Source: Caenorhabditis remanei
Lineage: Eukaryota > Nematoda > Chromadorea > Rhabditida > Rhabditidae
Reading direction: 5' to 3'
DNA: 64,000 bases
Assembly (NCBI RefSeq): GCF_010183535.1
Contig: NC_071329.1
Coordinates: forward strand, 10,850,001-10,914,000
Under the pieces are notes generated by a model, which saw only the letters and a program-made list of their open reading frames with translations, was not told where the DNA came from and searched no databases. The position numbers and the translations under genes are program-made. The stretch's first letter is position 1. Each line of letters begins with the position of its first letter. This document shows, in pieces, positions 1-17,400 of this stretch.

Positions 1-1
1 T

Positions 2-109
2 GGAGGAGGAGGACGTAAACGTCGTTCTCTTCAGAATCTTCGAATTGACGAAGCCAACAGAGCTCTTGGAATCAAGAGAAGACCAACTAAGGGTGGAGAC
101 AAGTGTTGA
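2..109 (+). CDS. 3' end of an unidentified protein-coding gene (partial)
   Basis: An open frame enters from the left edge and stops at TGA 107-109, giving 35 residues. They start with a Gly run followed by KRR, contain IKRR, and end in GGDKC. An AATAAA lies 60 bp downstream, which supports this being a true gene end rather than a chance frame. The tail is basic and rich in Gly. The family cannot be recognised from this fragment, and the start of the exon lies outside the window. Confidence 0.55.
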   Translation, partial: GGGGRKRRSLQNLRIDEANRALGIKRRPTKGGDKC

Positions 110-168
110 TGCTGTCTCTGAAGTGTTCGCTATTTATTTATTTATTTCTGTCCTTTTTCAATCTACCC

Positions 169-174
169 AATAAA
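169..174 (+). terminator. poly(A) signal AATAAA of the left-edge gene
   Basis: Canonical AATAAA 60 bp after the TGA of the partial gene at the left edge. Confidence 0.5.
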
Positions 175-1616
175 TTATTTCCGCTCAATATAGAAACTAA
201 CCACAATATGTTTCAATATAGATCATCAATAATCAGCAAACAAAGCCTTCCTCCTCCCTCCTCCCAACTACCTGACCTTTCTCTCCTCTCAACCGAAATT
301 TGTTAACAAGACAAAAGATAAAGAGAGATGAATAAGAGAAAAGGAAACTGTCTGCGCAGAAAATGACAAAGAAAAACGAAAATAAACTTATCTTTCTCGG
401 TCTTTTCATCTTTTTTCTCGTTTTTTTAGTCTGTCTGGAATTCGAAAAAGTTATGATTTCGATAGACGGATTGCACATTTTTCAATTCCGATATTAATGG
501 AAATCAACCAACCAAAGCAATGTGTTTGCAGATTTATCATAAATTTTTCCACAATTTCACCTGAATGAAGTTTGTGATTCACCTGATTCCGAGATCTTTA
601 TAAATCTCAATCTTCCCTCTCAAAACTGTAAAATAGATAGAAGAAAAGATAGAGACAGATAGAAGATGATAGAAAAAATGAATGGAAGAAAAAGAAAACT
701 TGATTGAAAGAAGAAGAAGGAGAAGAAGACGTCTCTCTCATTTTCTCTTTCTTCTCCATACTCTTCATCACTATCTATCTCTCAATTTCTTCATCATTTT
801 TTCAATGATCTTATCGATTTCTTTTTCTAATTGTGGAATACCTTTTTTTGAAATTTGGATGGTTTTGAGGTTCAATGAAATTCGCTGTCACAAGTTTCTT
901 TCAATCTAAAAGAGCATAGCTTGTTTTAAGATGCTGAAAAAATTTCTGTAGGTTTGTAAGACATTGTCTAGTTTGCGATTTTTTCAAAATTTTAAAGTGT
1001 TTTTCCAATTCCAATGTGTAAAAGTCTTTTCAAGTTCTCTGAACTTTTCCGGAAGAATCAAAAAGTCAGTAATTAACTCTCCCTTTTCCTTTCTCTTCAT
1101 TTCACTGATAACCAATTTTCATCTCCTTTTCACCTCGCCCTCGTATGTAATTTTCTAACTAATTCCTCCAATCGTCTTTAACAAAAAAGGAATTTCAATG
1201 ACATCAATTAAAAAAAAATCTTATCACTTATAAAGTTCTTAAGTTCAAATTAACAAAAAAAACTAATTTATTTCCAGAATTGTTTTTTTCTCATTTCTCA
1301 AAACCACCCACTCTTTTTTGGTCTGACAAACAACTCAAAAAAAGAGCCGAAAGGGAGAAAATGGTGATAAGCGGAACTATCGGAGTATCGTTGTCATCCA
1401 GTCGTCATTCCTAAAATACGTAAGTACTTTCACCCTTTTTCCAGCGTGCTCCGTGAGTCTTAGGACAGAAAGTTTGGAATAATTTTCGTATCAAAACATT
1501 TGATAAATCGTGTCATACAGTTATCGACCACACCTTTTTCTTCTTTTATGTATAAAAAGCTGATTAAAAACATAAGAATCAGCAATAAAATTACCAAACT
1601 GTCACATTTTTTGAAA
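175..1616. other. intergenic region upstream of mpk-2
   Basis: No coding exon is recognised. The stretch is AT-rich, with a GAAGAA-rich purine tract near 705-730 and pyrimidine tracts. It should contain the mpk-2 promoter. A short spliced 5' leader is possible (a GTAAGT lies near 1421), but I could not prove one. Confidence 0.5.
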
Positions 1617-4725
<3,109 letters not shown>

Positions 4726-5248
4726 CACCTTCTTAATATTATAATTCAGAAGATCAGTCATGAAATATGATAAACGGGTTCTATTCTTGAATATTCTCTA
4801 GTTCTCTTTTTGTAATCAAAACGAGTCAGATGATAACATCAATTTCCCAGAAGTTCGGAGCGATCAGCACTTGTTGATACATGATTTTCTCACGAAATAG
4901 TTGTCATTCTTGTTTTGTGAATAATCCAAACGGTTTTGTCTGATAAACACATTATCAGAAAAGGTAGAAAAGGATGTTTCGATAAGAGTCATTTGAGTGG
5001 GCATCTTTACTTAAAACTCGAGTTTTTATGATTTCTGGAATGCGTTTGATACTCGAGAGAGCATGAAAATTGAATCACATACGGAATTTAGAGAGAAATA
5101 TTTGCAGAAAAACATTTGATAAAATGATTTTAGAACCATCCGGTACTGGGTGTCTGTTTGTTATCAGCCACGCCTTGTTGTCACAAATAAAAGCATTGGA
5201 GTTCGATGATAAAAGTGACATTCTGAAAGTGGGTCAGACACCGAAAAC
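4726..5248. other. intergenic gap between the two MAP kinases
   Basis: No exon recognised. It separates two same-strand paralogues by 523 bp and should hold the 3' UTR of mpk-2 and the promoter of the second kinase. Confidence 0.5.
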
Positions 5249-6926
<1,678 letters not shown>

Positions 6927-6951
6927 TTGATTTCGTTTAAATTGTACATAT

Positions 6952-6957
6952 AATAAA
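6952..6957 (+). terminator. poly(A) signal of the MAPK paralogue
   Basis: AATAAA 25 bp downstream of the stop codon. The remaining gap to 7284 separates convergent genes, and I see nothing else in it. Confidence 0.55.
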
Positions 6958-7284
6958 CCCTTCTGATTTTGAGAAGTTGCATGAAACATTATTTATTTGC
7001 ATAGTTGATATCGAAGTATCTATTTTGATTATGAGCAATTGAACAAGAAAACGTCACTAGATGTCGAATAAACATGTCAAAAGAGAAAAAGTCAAGTAGA
7101 CGTTTACAAGGAGACTGAAACTCCCGTCCAACGGAAAATTGATTTATTTAACATCGTTGAAACTTTAGAAGTACACAAAGTCTGGTCTGGATCTATGTTA
7201 TTTTTATCTGAATATTTATTTTTGATTTATAATTGAAAAATGAGAATGATTCATTGGAGGCGTAGTTCTTTTGGATTTTCCAAA

Positions 7285-8370
7285 TCAAACTATTTCAAAA
7301 CTGTTTCCCAGTTGGCACCATGCTCCTCTCCAACAAAATGCTTTTTGGAATGATATAGAGTTGCACCTGGAGAATTTATTAGTTTTTGGAATACAATGTC
7401 AAACTCACTTGTCATCTGATATATACAACCCTTTTGGATTCGGATTATACAGACAGTAACCAAGACCACTGAAAGAAGGACTATTGGGAGCCCATTTGTA
7501 ATTGCCTGTTCCATTATGAGTTGGATCTTCAAATTCATAATTTTTCTTCCCAGCTAGACTGATTCCATCAATCCAGTACATTAAATATAGGAATTTTTCA
7601 GGGTTTGAAGTATTAAAGAATAACTTCGTCTGAGCTGAAACTTCATAGTATAATAATTAAATATAACCTCAAACTAGCCTTGTATATAATCGTATTCATC
7701 ACTGTTAGCTGGACCAGTCAATGTTCCGTTATTCCTTTTGCACAGTCCAGATCCTTCCAGTTGGGTGTTACATAATGGTTGTTCGAACAAGAATAAAGCA
7801 ATACAGACTGTTGCAGTCTCACGGAGAAATAGTTTTGTATTATCTGGGCAGCTTGTTATACTGTAGTTGAGAGAATAGAAACCAGAGTCAAATGAAATGG
7901 AAGTTGTATATAACTGATTATTTGAAATTCGATTGAAGTCGACAGACGATGACAAAAAAGGATGTGATTGAGGACAAACATCACTTGATATATACATCTT
8001 AACGATTCATGATAATTACATTTCTATGTGTTACTGCATACCTTCACAGCGATTTCGTCACCAATTCTTGACTGTTCTATTGACGAAATTTCACCAAAAT
8101 TGAATATTTGACACTCATTATCAGAAACTTTGAAGGTAACCTATTACATGACTCATCTCTTCCAAGTAATTATTATAAACAACTTACCACACATTCGTCA
8201 GCGGCTCTGCAATTCCGGAGACAAGCATCCCATGACTCTGTCACAGTTTGTGAATTTTTAGAACTTCTCGGAATTCCGGAAAACACTATCAATGATGATT
8301 CGTTAGAAACGCAAACTATGTAATATGCACCAAGGAATATTACAACTAAAGTCCATGATGAGATTATCAT
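7285..8370 (-). CDS. secreted CW-domain (PAN-3) plus C-type lectin-like protein
   Basis: Minus-strand exons 8188-8370, 8042-8140, 7679-7997, 7409-7634, 7285-7366 give 302 aa with consistent phases. Residues 1-22 (MIISSWTLVVIF...) are a signal peptide. The next about 90 residues carry the nematode CW/PAN-3 pattern (ESWDACLRNC, FNFGEISSIEQ). The C-terminal half looks like a C-type lectin domain (YWIDG, GYCLY, C-terminal Cys pair), probably a divergent glycan-binding or immune effector protein. The intron after 7679 uses a GC donor (CAAG/GCTAGT). No GT donor nearby preserves the frame, and the GC model joins phase 1 to phase 1. Start chosen at 8370 because it begins the signal peptide; the frame is open further upstream. 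Confidence 0.75.
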
Positions 8371-8466
8371 ATTGACTTTCAGAAACAAGAACGAATCTGA
8401 TAATCGAAAGTTCTCATTGACTTTCAACTTTTGAATAAGTGCGTCTTGAGTTCAATAGGTGTGCAT

Positions 8467-8988
8467 TTATACAACAAAAAAAGATACTAACAAGATTGGT
8501 GTCGAAAAGTCTTCTTTGCAAGTAGCATCTCCCAAACAAAGAAACTCAATGTTGACCCTAACAACAACAAAAAAGGCAGAGAGAGCCAGCATGTTATAAT
8601 TCATACGTATTCCATCCACATCAAGTGAGTTATTCCGTTGAAAGCTTTTTTGAAATAACCCAAAATAGTTTCTACAAGAGAGTAAGGTGGGCGTTGTAAA
8701 AGAAGAACCATTTACAGAATCACATGCATTTGTGGAGAAATGTATATTGGAGAAATGGGACGGATGTTCATTTGTAGCTATCATCGGGAGGTCTCGTGAA
8801 AGAGTTAAATGAAAATTCTTGACGATGACCGTAACAACAAAAAGAAAAAAGCAACCTGAAATGAAATAAGCCATAAGTATTCCGAAGACAACGAGTTTTA
8901 AAGATGGGTAGAAGGTGACACAAGTTTTTATCTGTGGACTATTGAAATCAGTAATATTCTTTTTGATAAGGGATACCTGTGAGTTCAT
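8467..8988 (-). CDS. uncertain 173-aa ORF with one hydrophobic segment
   Basis: One uninterrupted minus-strand frame from ATG 8988. Residues about 30-58 are strongly hydrophobic (possible TM helix). There is no recognised domain. An alternative reading excises 49- and 40-bp introns with acceptable signals and runs into the lectin gene's first exon, which would add an N-terminal membrane segment to it. I prefer two separate units because the lectin gene has its own signal peptide. The interval 8989-9212 holds no other exon and would be a divergent promoter with the GPCR. Confidence 0.3.
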   Translation of the reverse strand: MNSQVSLIKKNITDFNSPQIKTCVTFYPSLKLVVFGILMAYFISGCFFLFVVTVIVKNFHLTLSRDLPMIATNEHPSHFSNIHFSTNACDSVNGSSFTTPTLLSCRNYFGLFQKSFQRNNSLDVDGIRMNYNMLALSAFFVVVRVNIEFLCLGDATCKEDFSTPILLVSFFVV

Positions 8989-9212
8989 TGTTTATACTTC
9001 TAATCGAATTATATTTCAAAACTGAATAGACACGAGACAATTCAATGAAAACATAGAGTGCGATTCGATCCGCCGTCTTCAAATTAGTTGCAATCAACAT
9101 TACATTCGAATCGACGAGAGCCATTCCATGTCATACCATCTCCCAATTTTTCATTCTCTATATCGTTTTCTCTCGTTTCATAAAATGTAAATTTGCCCTC
9201 TCTAATCATCAA

Positions 9213-11422
9213 ATGAATGAAACAAGTGAATGTGATTCATGTATCACTCCTGAATTTATTGCAAATCTTCACGATTATGTCTCTTTTCACAGGTTCGTTT
9301 TTCTTTTTGCAATTTACACTTGAGAGTTTCTGGTATAAGCCTGTATGCTTTCAGAGTATATATTTTAGACATTTAAAGAAAATCTCACTTCTTCACTTAA
9401 AAAAAATGAAGTGACTTAAAAGCTGTTTCGTCTAGAAACATGCAGTTAATTTGCCACATAACTGCACTTGATCAAAAGATATTTCAAAACTGACCGAACT
9501 AACACATTAGGTTGATATTGATAGGTTCTGTTCTGTATGATTTCCAGTTTGTTTAGAAACCATAACTGTTAAAATGAGAAAATGAAACTACTTGAAAAAA
9601 CCATACTTGTCATTTGACGGGCCGGGCCAGGGCCGGGCCGAGGAAAAATTTTAGCACCCCAAAAATAATTTTCAAGTGCTTTTATATCACTAAATTCACT
9701 GTAAAACTAATAAAAATCATCAATTTAGTCGAATTTTTGCAGAAAATGCCCCAAAAACCACTTTTTCCAAAATTACTGCTGAAAAAAACATGTTTTTCGA
9801 AAAAAGTCGCTTCACCCGGGCCGACCGGGCCGGGCCAGGGCCGGGTCGGGCCAGGCCGGGCCGGGCCGACCAGGTTGACCGGCCGGGCCGGAGAAAATTT
9901 GGAAATCGGCCCGGCCCGGCCCGTGACAAGTATGGAAAAAACTGCCTTATTTCAGAATGAATGTGTTTTTCGGAGCAATTTGTTTTTCACTCAATATCGT
10001 CTTGTTCTCAGTCTTTCTATCATCTCCAACATTACGAAAGAAACACAGAAATAGAGTAAGTCAAAGAAGTTTGGAGTTATAAAAGATGTGCCCCATTCAA
10101 ATTTCAGATCTTGATGATACTTGGTTTGGCAGACACATTCAACACTCTTGCGATTCTTTTCATGGGGAAAAACCGAGTAGAATTATATACTGAAGTGATT
10201 CAAACTCATCATCGACCCATCAAAACTGCATGGCAGTGTGCCATTGAACCGTGGCTCATTTTAAGAGGAATCGGTGAGAAAATCGTTGAATTCATGTGAC
10301 GTATTTCTACTCGCTTTTTCAGGTGACATCTGGCCACCTGTTGTTCAAATGGTTATTGGAATTCAGAGAGCTCTCGCAGTTTTCACTCCCATTTGGTTCC
10401 ATAAAAACGGCAGAAACAGGTAATAACCTCAGCAGGATAATCCACTTTTCAGAAAAACTGAGAAAATTTTACTCAGTTTTATAATTCAGATCAAGTTTCT
10501 TATTTGGATCAACTCTTGTTATTTTGCTTCCAACTTTGTTAATTGGTTTCGTGATAGCATACATCAACAGAAATGCAAAGGTAACTGAACACAGTTCTTA
10601 TCTCGATCAGAATTTAGTTTCAGGTTCAGTACTATTGTGGCCGAAAAGCAGCATTTGGAAATGATTATGCTACTTTCATTTATATTATCAACATATTCGG
10701 ATATCTTTTCAGTTTTCTTATCAATTGTATCACAATGATCAAGGCTTCTTCGACTATAAACAAGTGAGATTTTAAAGACTTTTAGAAAGACTTATCTACA
10801 GTGTGTTGAAACATCAGAAAAATGGGAACATTTTCTTGCTAAAAATTGATTCAATGAAATCGATATAACTAATGTATATGCACGTTCCCATCACTGTACC
10901 ACGTTTTGCGGTTTTCTAATCGATACACTCGATACTCATTTTCTATTTTCCGATAATAATTTTTCGTAAGCACATTAAACCGAAAGAGCACACAAACCTC
11001 CATAAAATGCATAATTAATTTCAGATTGGTCCGTCGACAAATCATAAATGTTCGATACAGTCTCGTGATTTCATTTATTTCATTTGTTCTTGTGTCTATT
11101 CCCAACGCAATTTCAATAGTGTCAGTTCACTTTGAAGACGTGAGTTTCAATGATAATCCATTTTAATCATTTCTTTTTTCTTCCTCTTCTTAAGGCTGTC
11201 AGTTTCATTTCAAAACCATCCACCTACTTCACTTGCATCAACTCTGGCATCAACATTTTTGTCTACTTGTCGCTAAATGCCGAGTTCCGGCATCAATTCA
11301 AATATCTTTTCTGCAACAAGAAACGGGTTGTCACTTATGGAGAAGCGGAGAAGGCGTCAAAAGGGTCAAAGACACGTCATCATGTTGATTTAGTTGTTCA
11401 TTCTGTTCATTCTTTGGCGTGA
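9213..11422 (+). CDS. rhodopsin-like seven-TM GPCR, unclassified
   Basis: Exons 9213-9292, 9956-10055, 10108-10273, 10323-10419, 10490-10580, 10624-10763, 11025-11139, 11195-11422 give 338 aa, all in phase. The N-terminus starts MNETS with one N-glycosylation sequon and two Cys. Seven hydrophobic segments follow. TM7 ends NSGINIFVYLSLNAEFR, close to the class A NPxxY/helix-8 region of peptide and amine receptors. The usual DRY at the end of TM3 reads IQR (GIQRALAVF). The C-tail has charged KASKGSKTR. It could be a neuropeptide-type receptor or a solo chemoreceptor (srsx/srw-like); I cannot choose. The 663-bp first intron contains a MITE, whereas most other introns are 50-70 bp (the one before the seventh exon is 261 bp). 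Confidence 0.8.
9602..9934. mobile_element. GC-rich hAT-like MITE in the GPCR first intron
   Basis: A 333-bp foldback element. Its ends are inverted copies (CATACTTGTCA ... TGACAAGTATG), followed inward by runs of GGGCCGGGCC. It is flanked by a perfect 8-bp direct repeat GAAAAAAC (9594-9601 and 9935-9942). An 8-bp target-site duplication is typical of hAT transposition. It has no transposase ORF, so it is non-autonomous. Its base composition contrasts sharply with the AT-rich host intron. Confidence 0.8.
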
Positions 11423-14400
11423 AGTTGTTATCATAAAAACATTTAAAAAATCTGAAACAATTTACAGTTGTAAGATAAGATTCAGTTTTTTTCGTTTGCT
11501 TGGAATCCGAGGTTCACGATCTGCTCAATCCATACTTATTCGATAACATGTCTGTTTCATTTTCAGAGTCCACCAGATGATTGAGCTTCTTAACCACAAA
11601 ATGTATTCTTTTGATCCCAGAAACCACCAAATTTCCGCAATGTTTTCATTTACTCTTTTTCATATTTTTGAGACATTAAAATTGTTTGATCAACTAAAAA
11701 ATTCCGTTAAATTTTTCATTTTATTCACTTGTTTCAGTCACGTATACAAACCGGAATTTAATCGAAAAATGACCGAATAATCGAGTTGTTCTTCTCCTCG
11801 TGCACTTAAATCCATCAATATTGTATGAGTCTTGAGTTCAAAACCGAAAAACGGACTTTCTTCTTCTCTAATAGAAAATGGAGCGCTTGGTTGTAGAGGT
11901 CCAGGAGGAAGAATTGTGTCACGCCTCGACGAGCTTTAGGAGGTCCTCGAAATCCGAGAATAATTGCCAGTTATTGTCTAGAGAAAGAGAAAATAAAAAA
12001 GAGTTCAAGAGGAGACTCTTCTTTAGTTCCTCTTTTTTGTTTCCATTAACATTTTTCTTTGTAAAAAGGAACCAATGAAGAAGATGATTAAGAAGGTGAT
12101 GATGTAGGTGAAAATGGGAAAATGTGAAAGCTTTCTGATACCTTTTCACTCAATTCTCACATCGTTTCGTACCTCTTTACTTTCATTTTTCCCATTGTTG
12201 AATCACGCATTTGAGTTCTTTCAAAACTATCTGATTCTTGAATTTTTGGGGGAAATCAACTGAAAACAGACTAACAAAATGTCTGTAATCGTTACCTTTT
12301 CCTGACGATGGAGACTTATAAGTTAAGGTTCTGGAATTTTCTACATACCTATGGTAGCTCAGGATGATAAGTCTTTATGGAGAACTGCTTACCAAGTTTT
12401 TTCCCAGTTTTTTTCTTTCTAAAACCCAGTAGTTTTCTAGCAGTTTGAGAATATTGATCCATTCCCTGACGAGGCTCTCTTCCTTCTCAAAACACTCATT
12501 CAGTTTAATTCCTGTTGATCCCGAAAATGTTAGTTTTTGTTCCTTCATCCACTATTTTCAAAAAGAAAAACTAAACATCCATTTCTAACATTTCCATTTG
12601 CTTCTATTAACTCAAACATTGATGATCATCGTCATCAGCATCAAGCAAATTTAAAAAAAAGTGGAAAATATGCTGAGAGATGATAGAGTCATGAACAGTT
12701 GCGGTTGATGGGGTGAGATGTTGGTGAAAGAGAAAAAAGAAAAGGGATAGTGCATTCATTCTATCCGTTTTTCAAATAGATATCTTCAGAACTTTACTCA
12801 ATGGCGTTGGTATCAAATAGAGAGAAAATAGATGTTTCAGTTTTCATGAAAATCCGACATACCGATCCCGTTTACTCGTTTTTCGCTATTTCGGATGTTT
12901 AGTACCTTTTCCTAATGTTCTGTAAACTATTTACCAGCTTCAGCCCCCATGAGTAGAACACAAGAATAATAGAATAAATGAAAATTGAGTTATGAAAACT
13001 AAAAGTCAAAAAGTTTCAAGTTCCAAAACGAATGAGCTCGAAGAAGGAAATGAAAGTTTTGACAAACTCATTTCGAAACGAAAAAGAACGTTTAGAAGTA
13101 AAAAAATAGAATAAATGAAGTGAGACGACAAAGTGACCACTCTTTTTTCTACATAATATGCAGTAAATCATCGTTTTCCATATGTTTTTATTACACATGG
13201 ACCCCCATCTTGTGCTCTCAGAGAGCCCCGTCGGCGACTCGTCAAAAGTGATTATTCTTGTCAGATTGATGGTCAGAGTCGATCGATCATCAACAACCAC
13301 CCGAACGAGTTCTTCGCACTTTTCTCTTTGATTTTTTCGATGATTTTTTCGCAACTTTCGAAACGAAGTTGATTGGAAACTGACACCCTGAGTTATTCTC
13401 CTTTTTTGATCTCCTTTTGATCTTCTCTTCCTATCTTGTATGGTATCCTCCAACCAAACATTCTAGGCACTTTCTTCTTTCTCTTCCATCCGAACACTTT
13501 ACTCAACTCAATCATCATATAGAATAACTTTTTGTCAGTCTTCCTCTAAATATCGTTGACTCGCCTACTTGCTTGACAACTATAATCCGTGTGCGGTGGG
13601 AAAATTGGCATTTTCCGAATCGCGCAGTCAATCTGTTTCCCTTTTTTCTTTCTTTTTATTCTTTCTTTTTATCTTCTTTTCTTTCTTGTGCAACTTCAAA
13701 ATAATATGATTTTCGATGGAACGCTTTGTGATATTCTTCTCGTATTCTGTTATTTCCCACTTTTTTACGTTACAAAGCAAAACAATAGGGTTACAAAGAT
13801 AAGAAAAGGTGTTCAATCGAATCAGCAGATATTTTCTCTATCTAATTTCACTGGTTGGTGTTGATTCATAATTCAGTCTTTTTATTTTTACAATATCAAA
13901 ACTTCATAAGGTTGGTTGATATACAGTAATTTAAATTTGTTGCGATAACCGCAAGCCTAGGAAATGAAAAATCAAGATTTAGGTTCAAATTACTGTCAGC
14001 CGTTGGCAAAACTAAAATGAAAGGAAGTACGAATGAGAAATTTCTCATCCAGATTATAATCTACCGTAGGGTGCTGTGCTAATCTTAATACCCAGGGACG
14101 CTGAAGTCGTTCTACAGTCGTAGGGCTAATGATATTCAAAAGAATTTCTCAGAACAGCTCAGCCACCCGGATCCGTTCTCAATATATAATTCAGTTACCC
14201 TATTGTCATATTCTATCTAAGGACAAAACCCAGAGGTCAAAAATCCGAAAACTACTTCCTCACCTTTATAAATAAGACCGATAGAACAAATATAAAAGGA
14301 ATATGTCCTGAAAGATGTTTAAACCTTTCCTGCTTTTTTCATTTTTTATTCTTCTCCTATTTCCTTCTTTTCTTGTGTTTCCATAAGGGAAACAATTGGT

Positions 14401-17400
14401 TTGTATGTCTCCCAAAGAGACATTCTCTCTCTAATCGAGTCGCTTTTCCAAACCTGGTGGCAGAGAGCACCATCATGTCTCTTTTCTTCTTCTTCTTCTT
14501 CTTGTTCTGAGCTAACTATTGCTCCACAAATTGCTCCGGTCTTTTTCTTTTTTCATCATCGTTTCCTTTATCTTTTTCCTTTTTTCTTCTCTTTTCAAGA
14601 CATCTCGACGGCACAAATCAAAGACAAAAACACTTGAAAAACTAGAGAATCGAAGAACGGCAGAACACACGTGTCAATACATTCATTCTTTGTACTATTC
14701 TGTTTTCTCTGAAGATCTTCAGAAGAATACCTCCCATCGCGTAGTTTGACCTACCTAATAGCAAAAGCTAATTTCGGAAGTGGAGGGGCAGTCAACGTGC
14801 ACTTTTTCTTGCGAACTCTCCTCCCCCATTCGTCTAATTAACTAATTCATTCGAATGCTAATAGATGACAACCACGCAATTCTCAAACAATTTGCAAACT
14901 TTTTGAAACTTCTCCCGACCTTTACATAATTTGTTTTTAATTTTTTAAACCATACGTCATGTTTTGGATGGAAAACAATTTGGAGAGTGTTCTTGGTTAC
15001 GGTAATTGTGCTGCCTTGCTTCTTATTAATGAAATTTTTTGTAAAAAGGTATGTACACGAAGGAATGTGTTTTATTATATCAGATATAATACTGGTTCGA
15101 TGAATCTGGTCTAATTTCAATCAGGTTAGATCTTCAGAAGATCTCCTTCGTCCTGATAGTGAGTTATTTCACTTTCTAAATCGAAAGAGAATAACCGGAC
15201 GGTTACATTCATAATAAACGATAATAAGAACCACGGACATTTGACAAAGCACAGAAATAGTTTTGAACAAAACAATTTCAGTTGAAATGGAGCATCGTTT
15301 TCACATGTATTCATGTTCCCGATATTAAAAATGGCTCAAAACGCTGCAAAGATATATCTCTCCTCACCAAATATCGTGATGCTTTGTTGTTCCCTTTTCT
15401 TTTCCTAAAAAGCCGTGTTCTCCAATCTCTTTCTAAAATTATTAATGACTCGTAGAGCGTTTTTATGAATTTTTAAGGATCCGCGATTGGTGTGAAAGCC
15501 TTGTGTTTTGTGTTTTTTGTTTTTCTAACCAAATCTAGTTTCCGGTTTCAAATGATAGTGCTTGTAGCGTTTTTCGAATATGCTCAAAGTAGGTATTGGG
15601 ACCAAAAATGGAATACAAAAACTATTTCAGATTCATTTTCTGACTAAAAGGCGGCTTCACACGAGTCTCAAAATAGAAAGAAAATGCCTCGATTCGGAAA
15701 CAAAGATCTTAACGATAGCGCAAAACACAGTTTCTAACATCTCGAAGATTTGATCACATCCAATCTACCCACTAAAATGTATGTTCCCTAGAACTATTAG
15801 TTGGAACTTTTCCTCAGAAGATTCTTCTGCCATATTTTCCATTTCGTATCAGTACATGTAGACCTAGAACCTTCAGAATTCAGATCGGTCTCACATTTAA
15901 TTAATATCTCAAAGGGTTGGTATCGTTAAATTTTTATGTGTCTTCTTTCATTCTTCTTCTTCTTTTTTCTTATACTCCAGCAATTGGTGAATAGTGACGA
16001 AATACGCAAAAAAGAGCAAAGGGCATAACACATTCATCCTCCACACTGTGCTAATTTCAGGGTTTGTTGAATGTCAGAAAGCCATCTGAAGGCGTGATCT
16101 GAATGATTTTCATTGCGTGTGGGTGTCTTCTTAAACGGTCGGTTTCGGAAGAAAAGAGACAAGAATTTGTTTCCTGGTGACTATTTGAAGATAGTGAGCA
16201 TACTCATTTCATAATTCATTCCATTCGTCTTCCTCATCTTTTTTTTATTTTTGAGTAGATGGACTTTGACCCAAAAAGAACGAAATGGCAGGAGTCAGTG
16301 GTCTTGTCTCCTCATTTTCTTGTCTAAGTTTTCTGAATTCTCTAGAATTTGTACTTAGTTGAAGTCATCATAAAAACTTCCAACTATATGATATCAGATA
16401 ATAATAACATTTATGGACAATCAAAATCATAACACATTTGGTATTTCTTAACTGTCTAATTAAATATTTTTTTAATTTTTCTGAGCTTGAATTCGAACCA
16501 AAACACACTCCACTTTTGTAGAGTTAGCTTGATTTGTAAATTGTCGGTGTAAATGCCACTCACTAGTTCTGACAACCGTATAATTTTAGTCTTCTGAAAA
16601 CTTGATTTTTCCAGAACAATTTCGGAATGATTAATAGGGATTCCATTGAATTTACGTAACTGATTTTGCCTCTAATATCCAGATCTCCCACGGCTAGTGA
16701 TTGTTTATCACTACTTCACAATTATTGAGGTTCACACACTGAGAAATGGAATCAATTACTAAAAATCAGAATAAGAAATTCCAGAAGCAGAGCAAATAGT
16801 TGCATATTCTGGCTTACTCAGTTTGTATTAAAACTTAAACCTGATGTTTCAGACCCTATTCAAATTCTCATTGAGTGAGCCGATTTTTTGAAGGAGCACG
16901 TGAAATAAACGGCGATCTGGCCCATAAATTTCCATTTTAATCGGATTACAGTACCAAAAAAGTTGTCCATGTCTGCCGCCTGCAACCTTTTGTTGTAAGT
17001 GCACTTTGTCTAATTCGTGAAACGAAAAGAGACATTCTCTATCAGGTTTAGGGACGAAAAAAGTGAAAAGAAAACAGAAAAAGAAGCGTTTATTCGTTCT
17101 TCTCATTACTCGATTACACAGCCGGCTGTCCCATCCCGGGGGACAATCTGGTAATGTTGCCACACTACTACACACTTTTCCTCTCTGGCTCAAATACACA
17201 AATTTCCAATTTTCTCCACGTTTTTCTATCCGTTTTCCACTTTTATGCTCGGATGCCTATTTCTATTCAAACCTTCATTCATACAATCACTGCTTTTTAG
17301 AGCAGTGGTTTCTGATCAGAACAATTGCTGATTCATTCGTTGACTCACTAATTTCAAGTGGTTTTCACTGAGTATGACTTCTATTTTTCTTTGTTAACTT

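Noticed and set aside
8371..8988. Fusion of the 8467-8988 frame to the lectin gene by two short introns
   Set aside because: The signals fit, but the product would place a signal peptide in the middle of the protein. The two-unit reading is simpler.
13016..13453. 145-codon minus-strand frame in the long intergenic region
   Set aside because: No family signature, no splice partner, composition driven by AT/GA-rich text. The protein is a mixture of basic and low-complexity stretches.
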